From contig OZ023267.1 of assembly GCA_964006375.1 (NCBI GenBank), positions 32,359,266 through 32,423,265 of the forward strand: a stretch of 64,000 nucleotides of DNA, read 5' to 3'. Under the pieces are notes generated by a model. It did not search any database. It had not been told where the DNA came from and saw only the letters and a list, made by a program, of their open reading frames with translations. The translations under genes were made by a program, and so were the position numbers. This DNA comes from Tillus elongatus (Eukaryota; Arthropoda; Insecta; Coleoptera; Cleridae). Position 1 is the first letter of the stretch. Each line of letters opens with the position of its first letter. Shown piece after piece: positions 35,290 to 46,680 of the stretch.

Positions 35290-35354
<65 letters not shown>
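35062..35354. repeat. Hairpin flanked on both sides by (TA)n
   Basis: TA tracts at 35062-35121 and 35294-35354 bracket an inverted repeat: arm 35120-35174 (TACTGTATTTGTTTGCTG...) and arm 35200-35258 (CAGCAAACACGCAAAC...), with a loop of about 25 bp. A few mismatches only. Confidence 0.85.
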
Positions 35355-35358
<4 letters not shown>

Positions 35359-35739
35359 TGATTCGAATAATAATGGACCGATTTTGATGAAGTTGCATGC
35401 AAGAATCTTGAGATTAAAAAACTATAAGCAGTTAAAGGGAAAATCTTGTATACCACTGGTGACCAGAAAAACGCACAACACTAAAATATATTGTGTCTGA
35501 CAGAATCTATTGAATGCAGACAAAAATTTAGTTTTCTTAGGACAAAAAGGTCAAGAAGTACAAGAAACATATTTTTTAAACGTCAAAGTCGCTAATTGAA
35601 AGTCAGAATTGGTGATTTTTTAAACAAAGATTTTAAAACGGATGCAGATTATGTTGAAGGTATCTGGTAAAAAGTGTGTTTATCAAAAGCATCAGCTTCT
35701 GCCTAAACTGCTATTGTTATGAGTGAATTTTAAAAAATG

Positions 35740-36055
35740 TCTGGACGCAGCAAGTGCGTTATGATAGTGAATTTTCATAAGAATGTTTTTATTGCAATTA
35801 TGTGTGTTTTCTTTTTAAGAAAGCAGGCATCAATTTTGGTTACCAGTATAACCTATATAGTAAAAACAATGTGCCATGTTTTATAAAAATAACTTTATTC
35901 TGTGAAAATGTACAAAAATTTCCAAGAGTAAACTTTAAGTGTTCCCGGAAAAACTCGTATCTTGGTCAACCTTAGAGGTTAATAGCAAATTGGGCTATTC
36001 AAATATGAAGCACTTTATCAAAATTCGCTACCATAACGCACCTGCTGCATCCAGA
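35740..36055. mobile_element. 316-bp foldback element with GACGCAG ends
   Basis: Left end TCTGGACGCAGCAAGTGC, then GTTATGATAGTGAATTTTCA; right end on the opposite strand TCTGGATGCAGCAGGTGC, then GTTATGGTAGCGAATTTTGA. The terminal repeats are about 45 bp with about five differences, a MITE-like size. This is the only copy here with the GACGCAG motif at both ends. Confidence 0.75.
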
Positions 36056-38298
36056 ATTTCTTTTCTTACAAACATGCATTATATTTCGATGGAAAATGCA
36101 CAAAAGCAATAACATAAGGCGTATTTGATTTAAAAAAAAGAAAATGTGTATCACCACCCTGTGATTGTAGAAATATTTTTTAAGATGTATCTCAAGACAC
36201 CCTATAATTAATATATACACATTTTTTTCATATCTTGTATAATAACGGATATATTGAGCTTTATTAATTTTTTACGAAAATTCGACAAAAATAATATACT
36301 ATTAAACGATAAACTCTATAGCTAATACTACTGCCAAGCATCAGAGAAAGGGTCTATTTGAAATGAATTTTCTGGAAATATTTTAGTAAAATGAAGGACA
36401 ATGGCGGTTGAAACTAAGACTTCAGGGTTTGTAAAACATCCTTCTTGAGACTATTGATTTTTATAGCCCGTATTAGATTCAAGTTATTTGCCTAAATGTT
36501 GCCGATTTTGACGTTTTAAATCGCAACTTTGACGTTTTGAGGAAAACCCAATTTATTTTTCTTTAAATGCCTATAACTTTTTTGTATTTTGACCTACATA
36601 GCTAAATTTTGGTAGATAACTTACCCATGAGGATATAAACCCGCGTAGCAAATTTGGTTGCCCTTATTTTGTTAATTCCGGAGATATAATTTTTGTTCGA
36701 AAGAAAACACAAAATTTTCCAGTGTAAGTTGTAATTTTTATATGTAACTAACCGATTTTTATTAAATGAGACTCAGACGGTGCAGATAAGGGAGCTTCCA
36801 CCTTGAAAGATGAGAAAAACACTGAGTAGTATTCTGGCTGCAAAAGCCTATGATAATTTTGAGGATTTTTTAGCTGATAAGTTGTAGCTATTTGTAATTG
36901 ATATCTCAGTTTTATAGTTTTTTTTAATTGTAATTCCTGTATGTATGTTTTTTTTAATGTTGACCTGTTCTCCATATTTTCTATGTATTGATAGTGGGAA
37001 TAAGTATATTATATTATATTGTATTATTATTATATTATTTTTGCGACCCCTTATTTTCATGATGTGAAATATTTTGCTACCATAACGTACCTACTGCGTC
37101 TAGACTTTTCTAAGGGGTGTTTGTTTTATTGTATTATATTTTTTGTGGTACGTGTCTAAAATGTCAGTTTAGTTTATTTTAAATAAGAAGTACAGATATC
37201 AAATGAGTAAACGTCATTGGCGAGAGTAAAATATTTTTATTTGTGTGTGCTTTGTACTAAAAACCTTTAGAAACAAAGCAATGAGCCAGAAAGTGAAGAC
37301 GGTTTTACAATATTTAATCTGGGAAGTCGGAAACCTTTTATTCATTGTAACTATACTTTTGTTCGGTAAATAAAAGAGAAGCGCTTTAGAAGCGCCTGTT
37401 ACATATGGAACAGTGACTCAGAGAGAACTTCTTTTCTCCACGAAGTAACGGAAAACTTCAAACAGCCAACTAAGGACATGAAAGAAAATGACGAGTTTAT
37501 TTTCATGATCCCGAAATCCCCTGAAATACAGTTGTAGTTTGGTTTCTTATTAAAGAGAAAATCAACATTGCCATTTGAGACTGGCTGGTATTTGTGCAAT
37601 GTTCGTCGAATCCGCCGAGACAGATCAGGCATTCAGCGAGAAATATTCATGCTGAAAATAGGGTTACGCAAAGGAGGGACTCGTTGCCTTTAATCTTCTT
37701 CCCGGAAACCCTTTTTTTGTCGCATATCGTCCTCTAACCTTATACTCGAGACGATTTACATGTCTTAGAATCTGCCAGCTTTTATTTGGAAACATCTACC
37801 AATGAAATATCTGGAACTCTGCATTAGCAAATCTGCTCTCTTCGGGATCCGCATCAAATCTTATTTACTTATCACGCTATAATAACTCTTCCTATTAGTT
37901 TCCTCCACTTACTGAGACACGTCATCACTTCGAGGCGCTCTTTATACGCTCCCGGTTTGTGGTTGAATTAATCTGCGACTCCCTTCTTATCTGAGGATAT
38001 TCCTGGTTCAAAAAATGCAGATAATAGTCATCACCGCGTATGTTTATTGGAAAAACATACTATGTCCCAAAAATGCTTTTTTTATTTATAAAGAAATAAA
38101 TAATCAATAAAACAAATTTATCGGTTTATGTAGACGGAACAGTCAAATGTTTGGTTCTCTCACTAATGCGGTCTCTCGTTTCTGATCAAGCTGCTGATTA
38201 ATTTTCTTTAAATTGTAAAATCTAAACTTTGTTTTACTTTTACTTTTTGTGAATTTTGTTGCTTAGTAACTGTGTTCGTAACTTGTGAATTGCTAGAA
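36056..38298. other. Repeat-derived, no gene recognised
   Basis: 36370-36540 is paralogous (reverse) to 7000-7230. 36590-36720 resembles the body of the GACGCAG family. 37069-37104 is a reversed 5' end (GCTACCATAACGTACC...CTGCGTCTAGA). 37105-38298 shows nothing recognisable. Confidence 0.5.
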
Positions 38299-38320
38299 AA
38301 TAAATAAATAAATAAATAAA

Positions 38321-38374
<54 letters not shown>
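38299..38374. repeat. (AAAT)n then (TA)n
   Basis: AAATAAATAAAT to 38320, then TA from 38324. Confidence 0.95.
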
Positions 38375-38380
<6 letters not shown>

Positions 38381-39009
38381 CGCATCGCAATGGACACAGA
38401 ATGTGTGTAAGTAAAGGACCTCAAAACATGCCGATTTTTGATATAAAATCTTTCTCTGACTTCCATGATTGGTGAGATATTGACCTCGGAAATTCTTTAA
38501 TAATTACAAGAAACAGCTGTATTGGAGCAGTGCCCTAATATAGAACAACCGAATTTGGTAAATGGTTTTCTTTTATCAACATCGATATTTGACAAAAGTT
38601 ATTTGAAGTAGATATAAACAGAAAAAGGGTTAAATTAGGGGTGGGTCACCTATTTATTGATTTGATTTTTTTAAACCCCAACCTAATAAAAAGTGGAAGT
38701 CCATCAGTTTTATAGAAAATTAAATTTGTTGTCTTTTTCTTCTATCGTCAATTTTTCGACAAACCACCTGTTCTTGAGAAAATTGAGATCATTAGAGCTG
38801 AGATCAAACCAAAATTGTGTCCTGGAGACTTTATTAAACACTAACATGTTTTAAATTTAAGAAACGCTATTAAAAGCTAGTAAATAAAAACAATCGTAGA
38901 AAACACTAAAGATATTGTTCAAAATAACTTCCATATTATCTCACACATAACTGCACTCTTCGTCAAAAATTACAGTCGACTCTGTTAAGTAATTGGATGT
39001 CGCTTTTAA
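38375..39009. other. No recognisable gene
   Basis: AT-rich and unassigned. It shows no motif. Confidence 0.4.
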
Positions 39010-39770
39010 TAATGGCCCACTTATTATTGATGCGACTCCACAAGACCTGGTGTCAAATACGCAGATTCTTTTAAATACCCCCCCCCCCCCCACGAGAAAA
39101 AAAACCAACATTTATTTTAGTCTGGTGATCGTGTTGGCGAATGTTGAGGGCATATAATTCCACGACCTATCCGTCGACTTGGAAACTGTTAAAAATCCAA
39201 GAACATTTGTAGCGAAATGTGGTAGCCCGCCATTATGCATAAACCACATTTCCCTGCGGCTGCTGCACTAGCTTAGGAGGAATATTTTGCAAGAAAAGCT
39301 TATCTGTTGCGCCGTTTAAGTGGTTTCGTAGAATAACCGGCCCAACCAAATATCCTCCAACAACACATGCCCACACATTTACTTTAAATTCTCTTTGGAA
39401 ATGGCGGGTTAGTTTAGCATATGGATTTACATCCAAATGTTCGTGGCAGTTGTGCACATTCGTAATCCCTCTCGTTGTAAAGCAAGCTTTATCCGTAAAA
39501 GCAATAGTCTTGGATAAACCAATGTTCTGATGTAAGATGAAGTTACAAAAAAACAGTCTTGCCTCTAAATCCTGCGTTAGCAGTTCCTGTACTTTTTGAA
39601 GATGATAGGGATGCAGCAGATTGTGTCGGATAATTCTATGGACCGTCGGCTGTATTATATGAAACTTCCTGGATAGTCGCCTGGTGCTGGTTTGAGGCTC
39701 ACTTTAAATACTGTCTAGAAGACGCTCCCCAGTTCGCGCGTTCACTGCATTAACGCGTCCTCTAGCATTT
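39010..39770 (-). pseudogene. Mariner-like transposase remnant 2
   Basis: STRRLSRKFHIIQPTVHRII and NLLHPYHLQKVQELLTQDLE are the second helix-turn-helix and linker. IAFTDKACFTTRGITNVHNC holds the first D region. FKVNVWACVVGGYLVGPVIL and LFLQNIPPKLVQQPQGNVVY follow. The last catalytic motif is lost in frame breaks. A 14-base C run lies at about 39080-39094. Confidence 0.75.
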
Positions 39771-39789
39771 TTTATGAAAAAGAACCCGT

Positions 39790-39938
39790 TTTTTTTAATT
39801 CATTTATTTCAGCAACACACCACGGGGGCTTACAGCCTAAATACTATCGAGATTAGTTGGTGAAAAGTATTTGCGAGCCCGGGCTGGTGTATCCTATGAG
39901 AAAGAAAGCAAGAATGTGATTTGGTGGGGTTGAATTGC
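39790..39938 (-). mobile_element. Non-LTR retrotransposon fragment (copy 3), internally deleted
   Basis: AACACACCACGGGGGCTTAC and AGCCTAAATACTAT match the 3' end of copies 1 and 2. It then jumps directly to GATTAGTTGGTGAAAAG and GTATTTGCGAGCCCG (RT coding), and again to GCTGGTGTATC. So two internal deletions have shortened it. Confidence 0.75.
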
Positions 39939-40572
39939 CTACTAACAGACAGACGTACAGGGCGACAGGCCTGTAAAAATGTCAGTTATCCCCAAATCAT
40001 TCACCATTGGAGCGATACTTGCCTACCCTACCCACCTACACCGTGGAGCGATTTTCCCCTAAGACAATCCGAACCGGGCGTTTGTCTGGTGCTAACTATA
40101 TGCCAAATTTGAAGACGATATCTCAATTTGTTCTAAAGTTATCGTAGCTAAAACATATATACCTACACACCTACACACTGACAGACCAACACACCGATAG
40201 ACTGACAGACCGACAGGCCGACTGACCGGAAGACCAAAAATACTTTTTTCGACGTTTAAGCAAAAAAAAAATAGAAATTTTTGTCGCCTATGCCATACTT
40301 TTACACTAACTGACGATGTGGAAGTAAGAAAAAAATAACTAGTTACAAAAGTACCTATGGGTTATGGAAAAAAAATTCCAAAAATCTGGTTTGCTGAGTT
40401 GTCTAACAAACTTATTCATTCGATTAACGAAGACAAAATTATAATTTTGGCAGGGTCTTCTGAAAAACCTTTATCTCATTGAAAACAACAAAGTTATTTT
40501 AGTAAGATTTTGACCACAAGTTGACATTATACAGAAAAGTTTGAATAACTAAAAGAACAAGGTTTATGACAA
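39939..40572. other. Simple-repeat patch, no gene
   Basis: 40165-40240 is a degenerate (ACAGACCGAC)-type repeat. The remainder is unassigned up to the piggyBac target site. Confidence 0.5.
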
Positions 40573-40788
40573 TTAACCCATTTATGGCCAAGGTATCAAA
40601 AAACGTTCAAAATTGAATGTCACTCATTTTCTCCAGCAACAATAAAGTTTCTAAACATAAAACCAACAAACAAAAAAATATTTTTTATTTAATTAGTGAA
40701 TTACAGGCTGATGCGTAAACGCATCAATGGCCAAATATATGCAATACAAGTGCTCACTGATACTATATAAAAATATAATGTACAAACA

Positions 40789-42622
40789 TTATTTCTTATG
40801 AAATTCTTCGAAGCAGTTAGCGTGAATATGTACATTACACTTTTTGCACATATATATTGTTGCACTATGACATAATCGACATCGTCGTCTAGCTTTCGTT
40901 GCTTCCTGAACCACCACATGGTCAAATTTATCTGTCCGTATTTCAGTTGGTATACTATTAGATATGGATACCCGACTTGAAGATTGTTCGCCTCCTTGAT
41001 TCTGGATTTTCAAGAGACGGTATGCAATATATGACTTGAAGTCAAGTTGTGACATCTTTTTTTCATTAACCAGATTGAAAAGTTTCCAAGCATTTACAAT
41101 AGTACTATCAACAGCATTTGAGAATAAAGGCCACCACCATTTCTTTCCCAAGATCCTGGTACGATAGTTTGCTATTGCATTATCGTGTAAATCTACCCCT
41201 CCCATGAATTTATTGTAATGGGAAATCACTGCAGGCTGATTTATATTTTCAATTTTTTTCTCTTTTCGATTATATCGCTTCGCTATATTCATAGGTTGAA
41301 CATTGTAACAGTTGCTTATCACCGTCACCACTGAATTGTCATTCCATCGAACAAGTGATATACCAGCCTCTTCATCATAAGCGCAGCTATGTGACCCACG
41401 CTGCTTCTTCGAAATTATTTTGTTTGTCTCCAGTGGACAAACTCCTGTTCGATTGTCGCGTATCGTACCAGTGGCAGAGTATCCTTTATCAGTTAGAACT
41501 GAAAATAGTTTATAGGAGGAGATAAAAATTGTCGAAGAAAACCTTGTGTGCGGCATTTTCTTTGATGACTGATAATAAATTGACCACAACTTGGCCTCCT
41601 AAACCAAGTGGAGTTTTTTCTGTGGATGCACCAGCATAAGGAATAAATTGGTAGAGGTAGCCATCAGATGAACAGAGACACCATAATTTAAATCCGAACC
41701 TGACAGGCTTGCCTTTCATATACATTTTACATGAATGTCGTCCGAAATAGGGCACCATTTGTTCATCTATTGACAAACAAGTCGAAAACACACCGAACTT
41801 CATGAACTTTTTATTCAGGAGGTCTAAAAACGGCCGAAGTTTGGCAAATCTATTATGTATGTCTAAATTGTTATTATCAGACAGGTGAATGTTTTTCTTC
41901 ATATTTCTAAACTTGTTTCGACTCATGCAATCTTTTACAATTTTCAAGCCTTTGTCCTCTTCTGTAGACCAATATAAGTCAGCTTGAGGGAGAGTGTGGT
42001 ACCCAGATAAAATCATGATACCCAGGAAATTCAGCAAATAATCTTTGTCGATTATAAAGTCATGTCTGTTATTGTCACGTGCATATTTCTGACTATACTG
42101 AATTATGTTTTCAAGCATTTCATCATCAAAGTACATAAAAAATAAATCTAAAGGTGTTTTGCCGTCTAACTCATTCTTCAGCCTAGCAATATTTTCTTTT
42201 TCTTTGACATCGTGATTGCTGTTTGAATTATGCAAGTGTTCTCCTGTTTTCCAGATAGGTTTTCGATCTACACCTTTATATTGTAACAACTTCTTACGTT
42301 TCGCTGCCAAACATTCTTCATCCGAGTCATAAAGCAAATCGTCATCGGCTGTATGAATTTCGAATGTCCCTGCAATATCATTGAATTCGTTTACTTTCTC
42401 ACAGTCTTCTTCGAAAATCTCTTCGTCAGTTAGTTCGTCTACATCTGGCGGTATATACACTGCATCTACATTATTATCTGTATAAAAAACAAACATAAGA
42501 ATTACTTCACGAGCACACAATAATTATAAATATAATTTTATTTTACCTCGATCATCTGCTAATTCTTGCACGATCTCCTCTAAAGCAAGTTCTAATTCTC
42601 TTTGGGTAAGAAATTGCGGCAT
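40789..42622 (-). pseudogene. piggyBac transposase, one intron, a single frameshift
   Basis: Exon 1 (42547-42622) starts MPQFLTQRELELALEEI. Exon 2 runs from 42477 to TAA at 40789-40791. Total about 588 residues, close to the usual size. Catalytic aspartates are visible in LSIDEQMVPYFG (about residue 263), VFFDNF (about 341) and GGVDLHDN (about 455). After KPVRFGFKLWCLCSSDGYLY the frame breaks once, in the codons for DNF: one T too many in the TTTTT run near 41530; without it the reading would continue as NRT-containing TGTIRDNRTG. The C-terminal cysteine-rich zinc-binding tail is intact (CRLC...CKKC...H..C). Only this one break separates it from an open frame. Confidence 0.9.
42478..42546 (-). 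other. 69-bp intron of the piggyBac transposase
   Basis: On the minus strand, CGAG/GTAAAATAAA at the donor and TTTTTATACAG/ATAATA at the acceptor. Splicing joins DR to DNNV and keeps frame. The intron itself contains an in-frame stop. Confidence 0.75.
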
Positions 42623-43170
42623 TTTCTCACACGACAAAAAATATCACTTCACAATTCACAACACTAACCTAACGTAGCACAGTCAGGAAACAAACTAATG
42701 CTATTATATCCGTAATCTGGAATCAGAATACATCACAGTGCTCTAACACGTCTCGACATGCAGAAGTGCAGAAGTTGACGGTTTCGGCCATTGATGCGCA
42801 TACGCATCACACATGTTTAGCTGCTGGTTTTTTCTTTCCATTCGAAAATTTTCTGAAGGACTCTCATTTAATTGTTTCTCCTTTAGGTTTCCAATAGAAC
42901 TTTCAAGAATTTTTAGCTCATTCTTCTGTTTACCATTTGTAAGAACAAATACAAGTATATGCCGACAAGAATCCTAATTTCTTCCTATTTCAATAATTTC
43001 TCCAATATAGATATTCTATGATATACGTGTCTTTTATTTTTCATTAGATAATAGCATCTTTATATAACATCGCACATTAGCTGTATTCGATTTTGCTTAA
43101 GGTGGTTGCACAGAAAAAAAAATATTATATGACTGATGCGTAAACGCATCAGCGGCCGGAAATGGGTTAA

Positions 43171-44274
43171 GACAATAAATTTAACAGGGGGAAACTATTG
43201 TTTGAAACCTTTGAAGTGGATTAAATTTCCAACTTCCCTACTGTATTTTTTTAGCTACTACTTCTACATTACATTATCGTAGAGGGTATAAATTTAAAGG
43301 TGCGATGGCTTTTGTCCAATATATTTTTAAAGCTCATAGATAAAACAATTGAGAAGACAATTTTACACAAAATATTTTTGTTTTCCAGAAAAACAGACTC
43401 TATACTAATGCTAATGTATGAGCGTACTGTATATTAAAATTGTTACACATAAGTTACACATAGGGGCACAAATATAATATGTGTATGAGAAATTGTATCG
43501 ACAAAAAGCTCCAACGAAATGTTTTAGGTTAGCATCCGCTTAAAATATAAGACAAATTTGCCTTGGTGTTGTATTATGTTTTTCTTTGCCACGCTAATGA
43601 AATTGGGTGTCAGCCATATCATATTTTCGACTAATTTATGTTTGTGTCATACCACCAAAAAAAGGTTTTGTATACTAAACTTATTACCACTTAAGTTGAT
43701 TATCAACCTACCGTGTATGAAGTTTTCTGTTTATCTTCAGCTATTCTGAAAGAAACCAAATGCCTTGTTTGCCAAATTATTGCACCATTTTGAACAAATG
43801 TTAGACATTTAGTAAGTTCTTTTTCTGAATCAACGCTGATAAATTTGATAAGCAAAAAGGCGTACTCGTACAAAAATATGGCTGTGTAGAGAGAAAGATA
43901 GAGAGGCAGTGTGGTAGAATCTTTTAATAATTATTGTCCTAGTCCATTGTGACAGAGTTATTAAATGGGCACATTCTCCTCCACACTATGTGCTTTATGA
44001 GTGCGTACGTGTTTTTTTTACTTTAAATAAAGCGTTATTTTAATAGCGGTAACTATATTTTTCATGGAGAGAGAATTTTTACTTATATAAACTTCCCGTC
44101 CGACATGGATCATTGTTACTAGATTAGTGGAAGTTCTTATATAATTAACATGGCTCAGATATGAACGGTTTGTAATTTATTGTGTGAATAGACTTTACTC
44201 CATAAACGTTTTAAATGCCCGATATCTTATGATCGTCTTACTTTTATAAGAAGCTGTCCATCACCCATTAATTT
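43171..44274. other. No recognisable gene
   Basis: AT-rich and unassigned, between the piggyBac element and a SINE. Confidence 0.4.
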
Positions 44275-44287
44275 TATATTACTATTA

Positions 44288-44492
44288 AAAAGGTAAAGGT
44301 AAGATGCTTACTGGCAGTTAGGCCATTGCTGACCCTGTTTGCTCATCTAAACTAACCTGCCCTCCACTTTGAGCTCGATCTCAACGACGACAGTGACTTG
44401 AAGAATCATCCGTCGCCGGTGAGTCTCGAACCGTCGACCCCCGAGTCCGTATTGGAAAGTCATCGACTTTCCCGCACGGCCACGGAGGCGCT
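44288..44492 (-). mobile_element. SINE family 1, tRNA-derived, copy A
   Basis: On the minus strand it starts AGCGCCTCCGTGGCCGTGCG (A box TGGCCGTGCGG), continues through a B box GGTTCGAGACTC and ends in a GGCCTAACTGCC...CTTACC tail. A 13-bp duplication with one mismatch flanks it: TATATTACTATTA (44275-44287) and TATATAACTATTA (44494-44506). Confidence 0.88.
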
Positions 44493-44577
44493 CTATATAA
44501 CTATTAGACGTTTCTCGTGATAAGAATATCATTAACATTTTAAGGTAGATTAGAGGTTATTTATTCGTGCACTACCC

Positions 44578-44697
44578 CATTAGTGAATTTTTTTTTTTTA
44601 ATCACTAATAGAGAGGTATCGATGGTGAGACTTTGCAAAAAAATTTCAAATGAGCGCGATCTAGGACCCCTAGAACCCATATGCGGGGTCCGTTTCA

Positions 44698-44769
<72 letters not shown>
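44578..44769 (-). repeat. GACGCAG/(TA)n family, 3' end with (TA)n
   Basis: TTAGTGAATTTTTTTTTTTT with ATCACTAATAG is the terminal hairpin. AATGAGCGCGATCTAGGACC and the GGGGTCCGTTTCAATT block follow, then (TA)n at 44700-44769. Sequence beyond the TA tract is not of the family. Its details (AGGTATCGATGGTGAGACTT) match 62320-62350 best. Confidence 0.75.
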
Positions 44770-44771
<2 letters not shown>

Positions 44772-45258
44772 TTTACTTTAGACCCATCATGTGGTACATC
44801 AGTTAAATTGTTTCGACAAGTCCAACGTAATGATATTTAAACTCAATATGGCTCCTATTTGAAAAATCAAAAAAATCAAAAAGCGAACGTCGGAACTCGG
44901 TTTTGATGCAATTTTCAAATACTACTGATAAAAGTGCTTTAAGTAAGTGAAGACTCTATTTGCTTATTTTCAGAAATGAAGAAGTTGTTGCGAAAATAAA
45001 CAATTCTAATAACAAGTTTTTTTCACCATATTTCAGGAAGCATCAAAATTAGGTCACTTTTTCGCCAATAAATTACTTTTGCTAGATTGTGCAACTCTTA
45101 TCTCATTTTATGAATTTTATATCTTTTACCGTTGTGAGCGTGTAAATACCTAAAGCCCTTCACATTCCATGCAGGATGATTCGTCTGATAATGCCCCTCA
45201 ATATGACTAGTTTGAACTTCACCAAGTAAAGATTGGAACCTGTGATGAGCACTGGCAA
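44770..45258. other. No recognisable gene
   Basis: AT-rich; only the last 25 bases belong to the foldback family flank. Confidence 0.4.
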
Positions 45259-45454
45259 GCACACTTGGAGAACCCAAATCATCACCACACAACTAAAAAA
45301 CCTGACGATCCTTCACTAGCCAAGTTAGCGTCATCAGAGGATGAATAATGATGAACTCTAGAATTATTCATCCTCTGATGATGCAAACTTGATTAGTGAA
45401 ACGATCGTTAGGTTTTTTTTAATGTTTGTGGTGATTTGGCTTCTCCTAGTGTAC
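45259..45454. mobile_element. Foldback MITE, copy 2
   Basis: The arms ACACTTGGAGAACCCAAATC and GATTTGGCTTCTCCTAGTGT, and a centre AGGATGAATAATG...ATTATTCATCCT, show the palindrome. It is more diverged than 29712-29904 but shares the same outer 20 bp and flank. Confidence 0.75.
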
Positions 45455-46446
45455 ATAGTTTGAACTTGCCTCGCCAAAACAAATCTGAATCTGTAATACT
45501 ATAAATAGTTGAGTTCTACTCAAAGCAAATAAGGCCAGTTGAAATACCAGCGAGAGAACTAGTACAGCTCCAAAAAATAATCTTTATTGATTAACTCTGT
45601 ATCAATTTGAAAAATGGCGATATTGGCCGCTAAAAAAGTCATCATCCCAAAACTAAATGTAAAATAACTACACCCTTTTCAAGATTTATCTGCGCAATTT
45701 TTTTTGCGTCAGAATCGAGATGCTCGTGAAAAGTTAAACAACTTTCCCCATTTAATCACATTGTAGCTCCAATAATAACGGACATGACTATTGTAAACGA
45801 TTCCCGTGAACGAACACATCCAGATCTAGATACCTCTGAAACTACACAGAATCGATTAGAAAGTGTTAGCTTCATAAGATGGACAATCCAATTTGCAGTT
45901 CAGCTAGACAGAAAAATACTAAAGTTCAACTAAGAAAAAGCAATATCAACAATTCTATACGAAATTGTTTTTTGGGGTCAAAATCAAAATGCTTGTGAAA
46001 AGATGAATAACTTTTCCCATCTGAACCACATTGTAGCTCCAATAATAACGGAAATAGCTATTCTAAACTATTGCCGTGAACAGCCTGTATAATAAGGTCG
46101 TAACTCAGACAAAAAATATGAAACCTCCGAAAAGTTTGATCCGAAAAAGCGCCTTTTGGTGCCAAGAGTAAGAAAATAAAAAAAATATTTCTTGAAATAG
46201 CTTTTTAAATAGTTTTTTTTCCGAAGCTTTAGCTACCATAATTACTGCGATATGAATGTCGCTCAACTTATAAATCACCCTGTATATCTCGACTCCGATG
46301 GACTTTTGAAATCTTTTTTATCACTGTTACATATGTTTTATGAAGTACTATCAAAGCATGCTAGTTTTATTCGTGATCGCTAAAAAAAGTGATCATTCCA
46401 AAATGACCATACCCCTTTGACTTTGTATGGCCAAAAGTTTCACATT
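45455..46446. repeat. Imperfect direct repeat, about 265-bp offset
   Basis: Blocks GTGAAAAG, TTTYCCCAT and CACATTGTAGCTCCAATAAT occur at about 45712-45812 and again at 45978-46080. No protein motif is seen. Confidence 0.6.
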
Positions 46447-46561
46447 TTAGCTAATTTTCATTGAGAAAAATTCGCTATTGGAGAGGCCACGATGAAAATC
46501 TTTTGAAAAATTTCTTCAGATGAGCGTGAATTTGGGTCCCCACAACCAAAACCATGGTCCG

Positions 46562-46680
<119 letters not shown>

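Larger units (their letters stand above)
40577..43166 (-). mobile_element. Complete piggyBac-family transposon
   Basis: TTAA stands directly outside both ends (40573-40576 and 43167-43170), the hallmark piggyBac target duplication. The ends read inward CCCATTTATGGCC and CCCATTTCCGGCC (11 of 13 identical). The hairpin motif GATGCG-N4-CGCATC occurs at 40710-40725, 42794-42809 and 43135-43150, each beside GGCC, as subterminal repeats. Length is 2,590 bp with one transposase gene on the minus strand. Confidence 0.92.

Noticed and set aside
41510..42520. Two separate genes, one of 336 and one of 266 codons, at the piggyBac locus
   Set aside because: The protein motifs run continuously across the overlap with a one-base shift in a T run, so it is one broken transposase.
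44347..44538. Related 63-67 codon frames here and at 48164-48367 that look conserved
   Set aside because: The similarity comes from two copies of SINE family 1; the frames run across its Pol III head.
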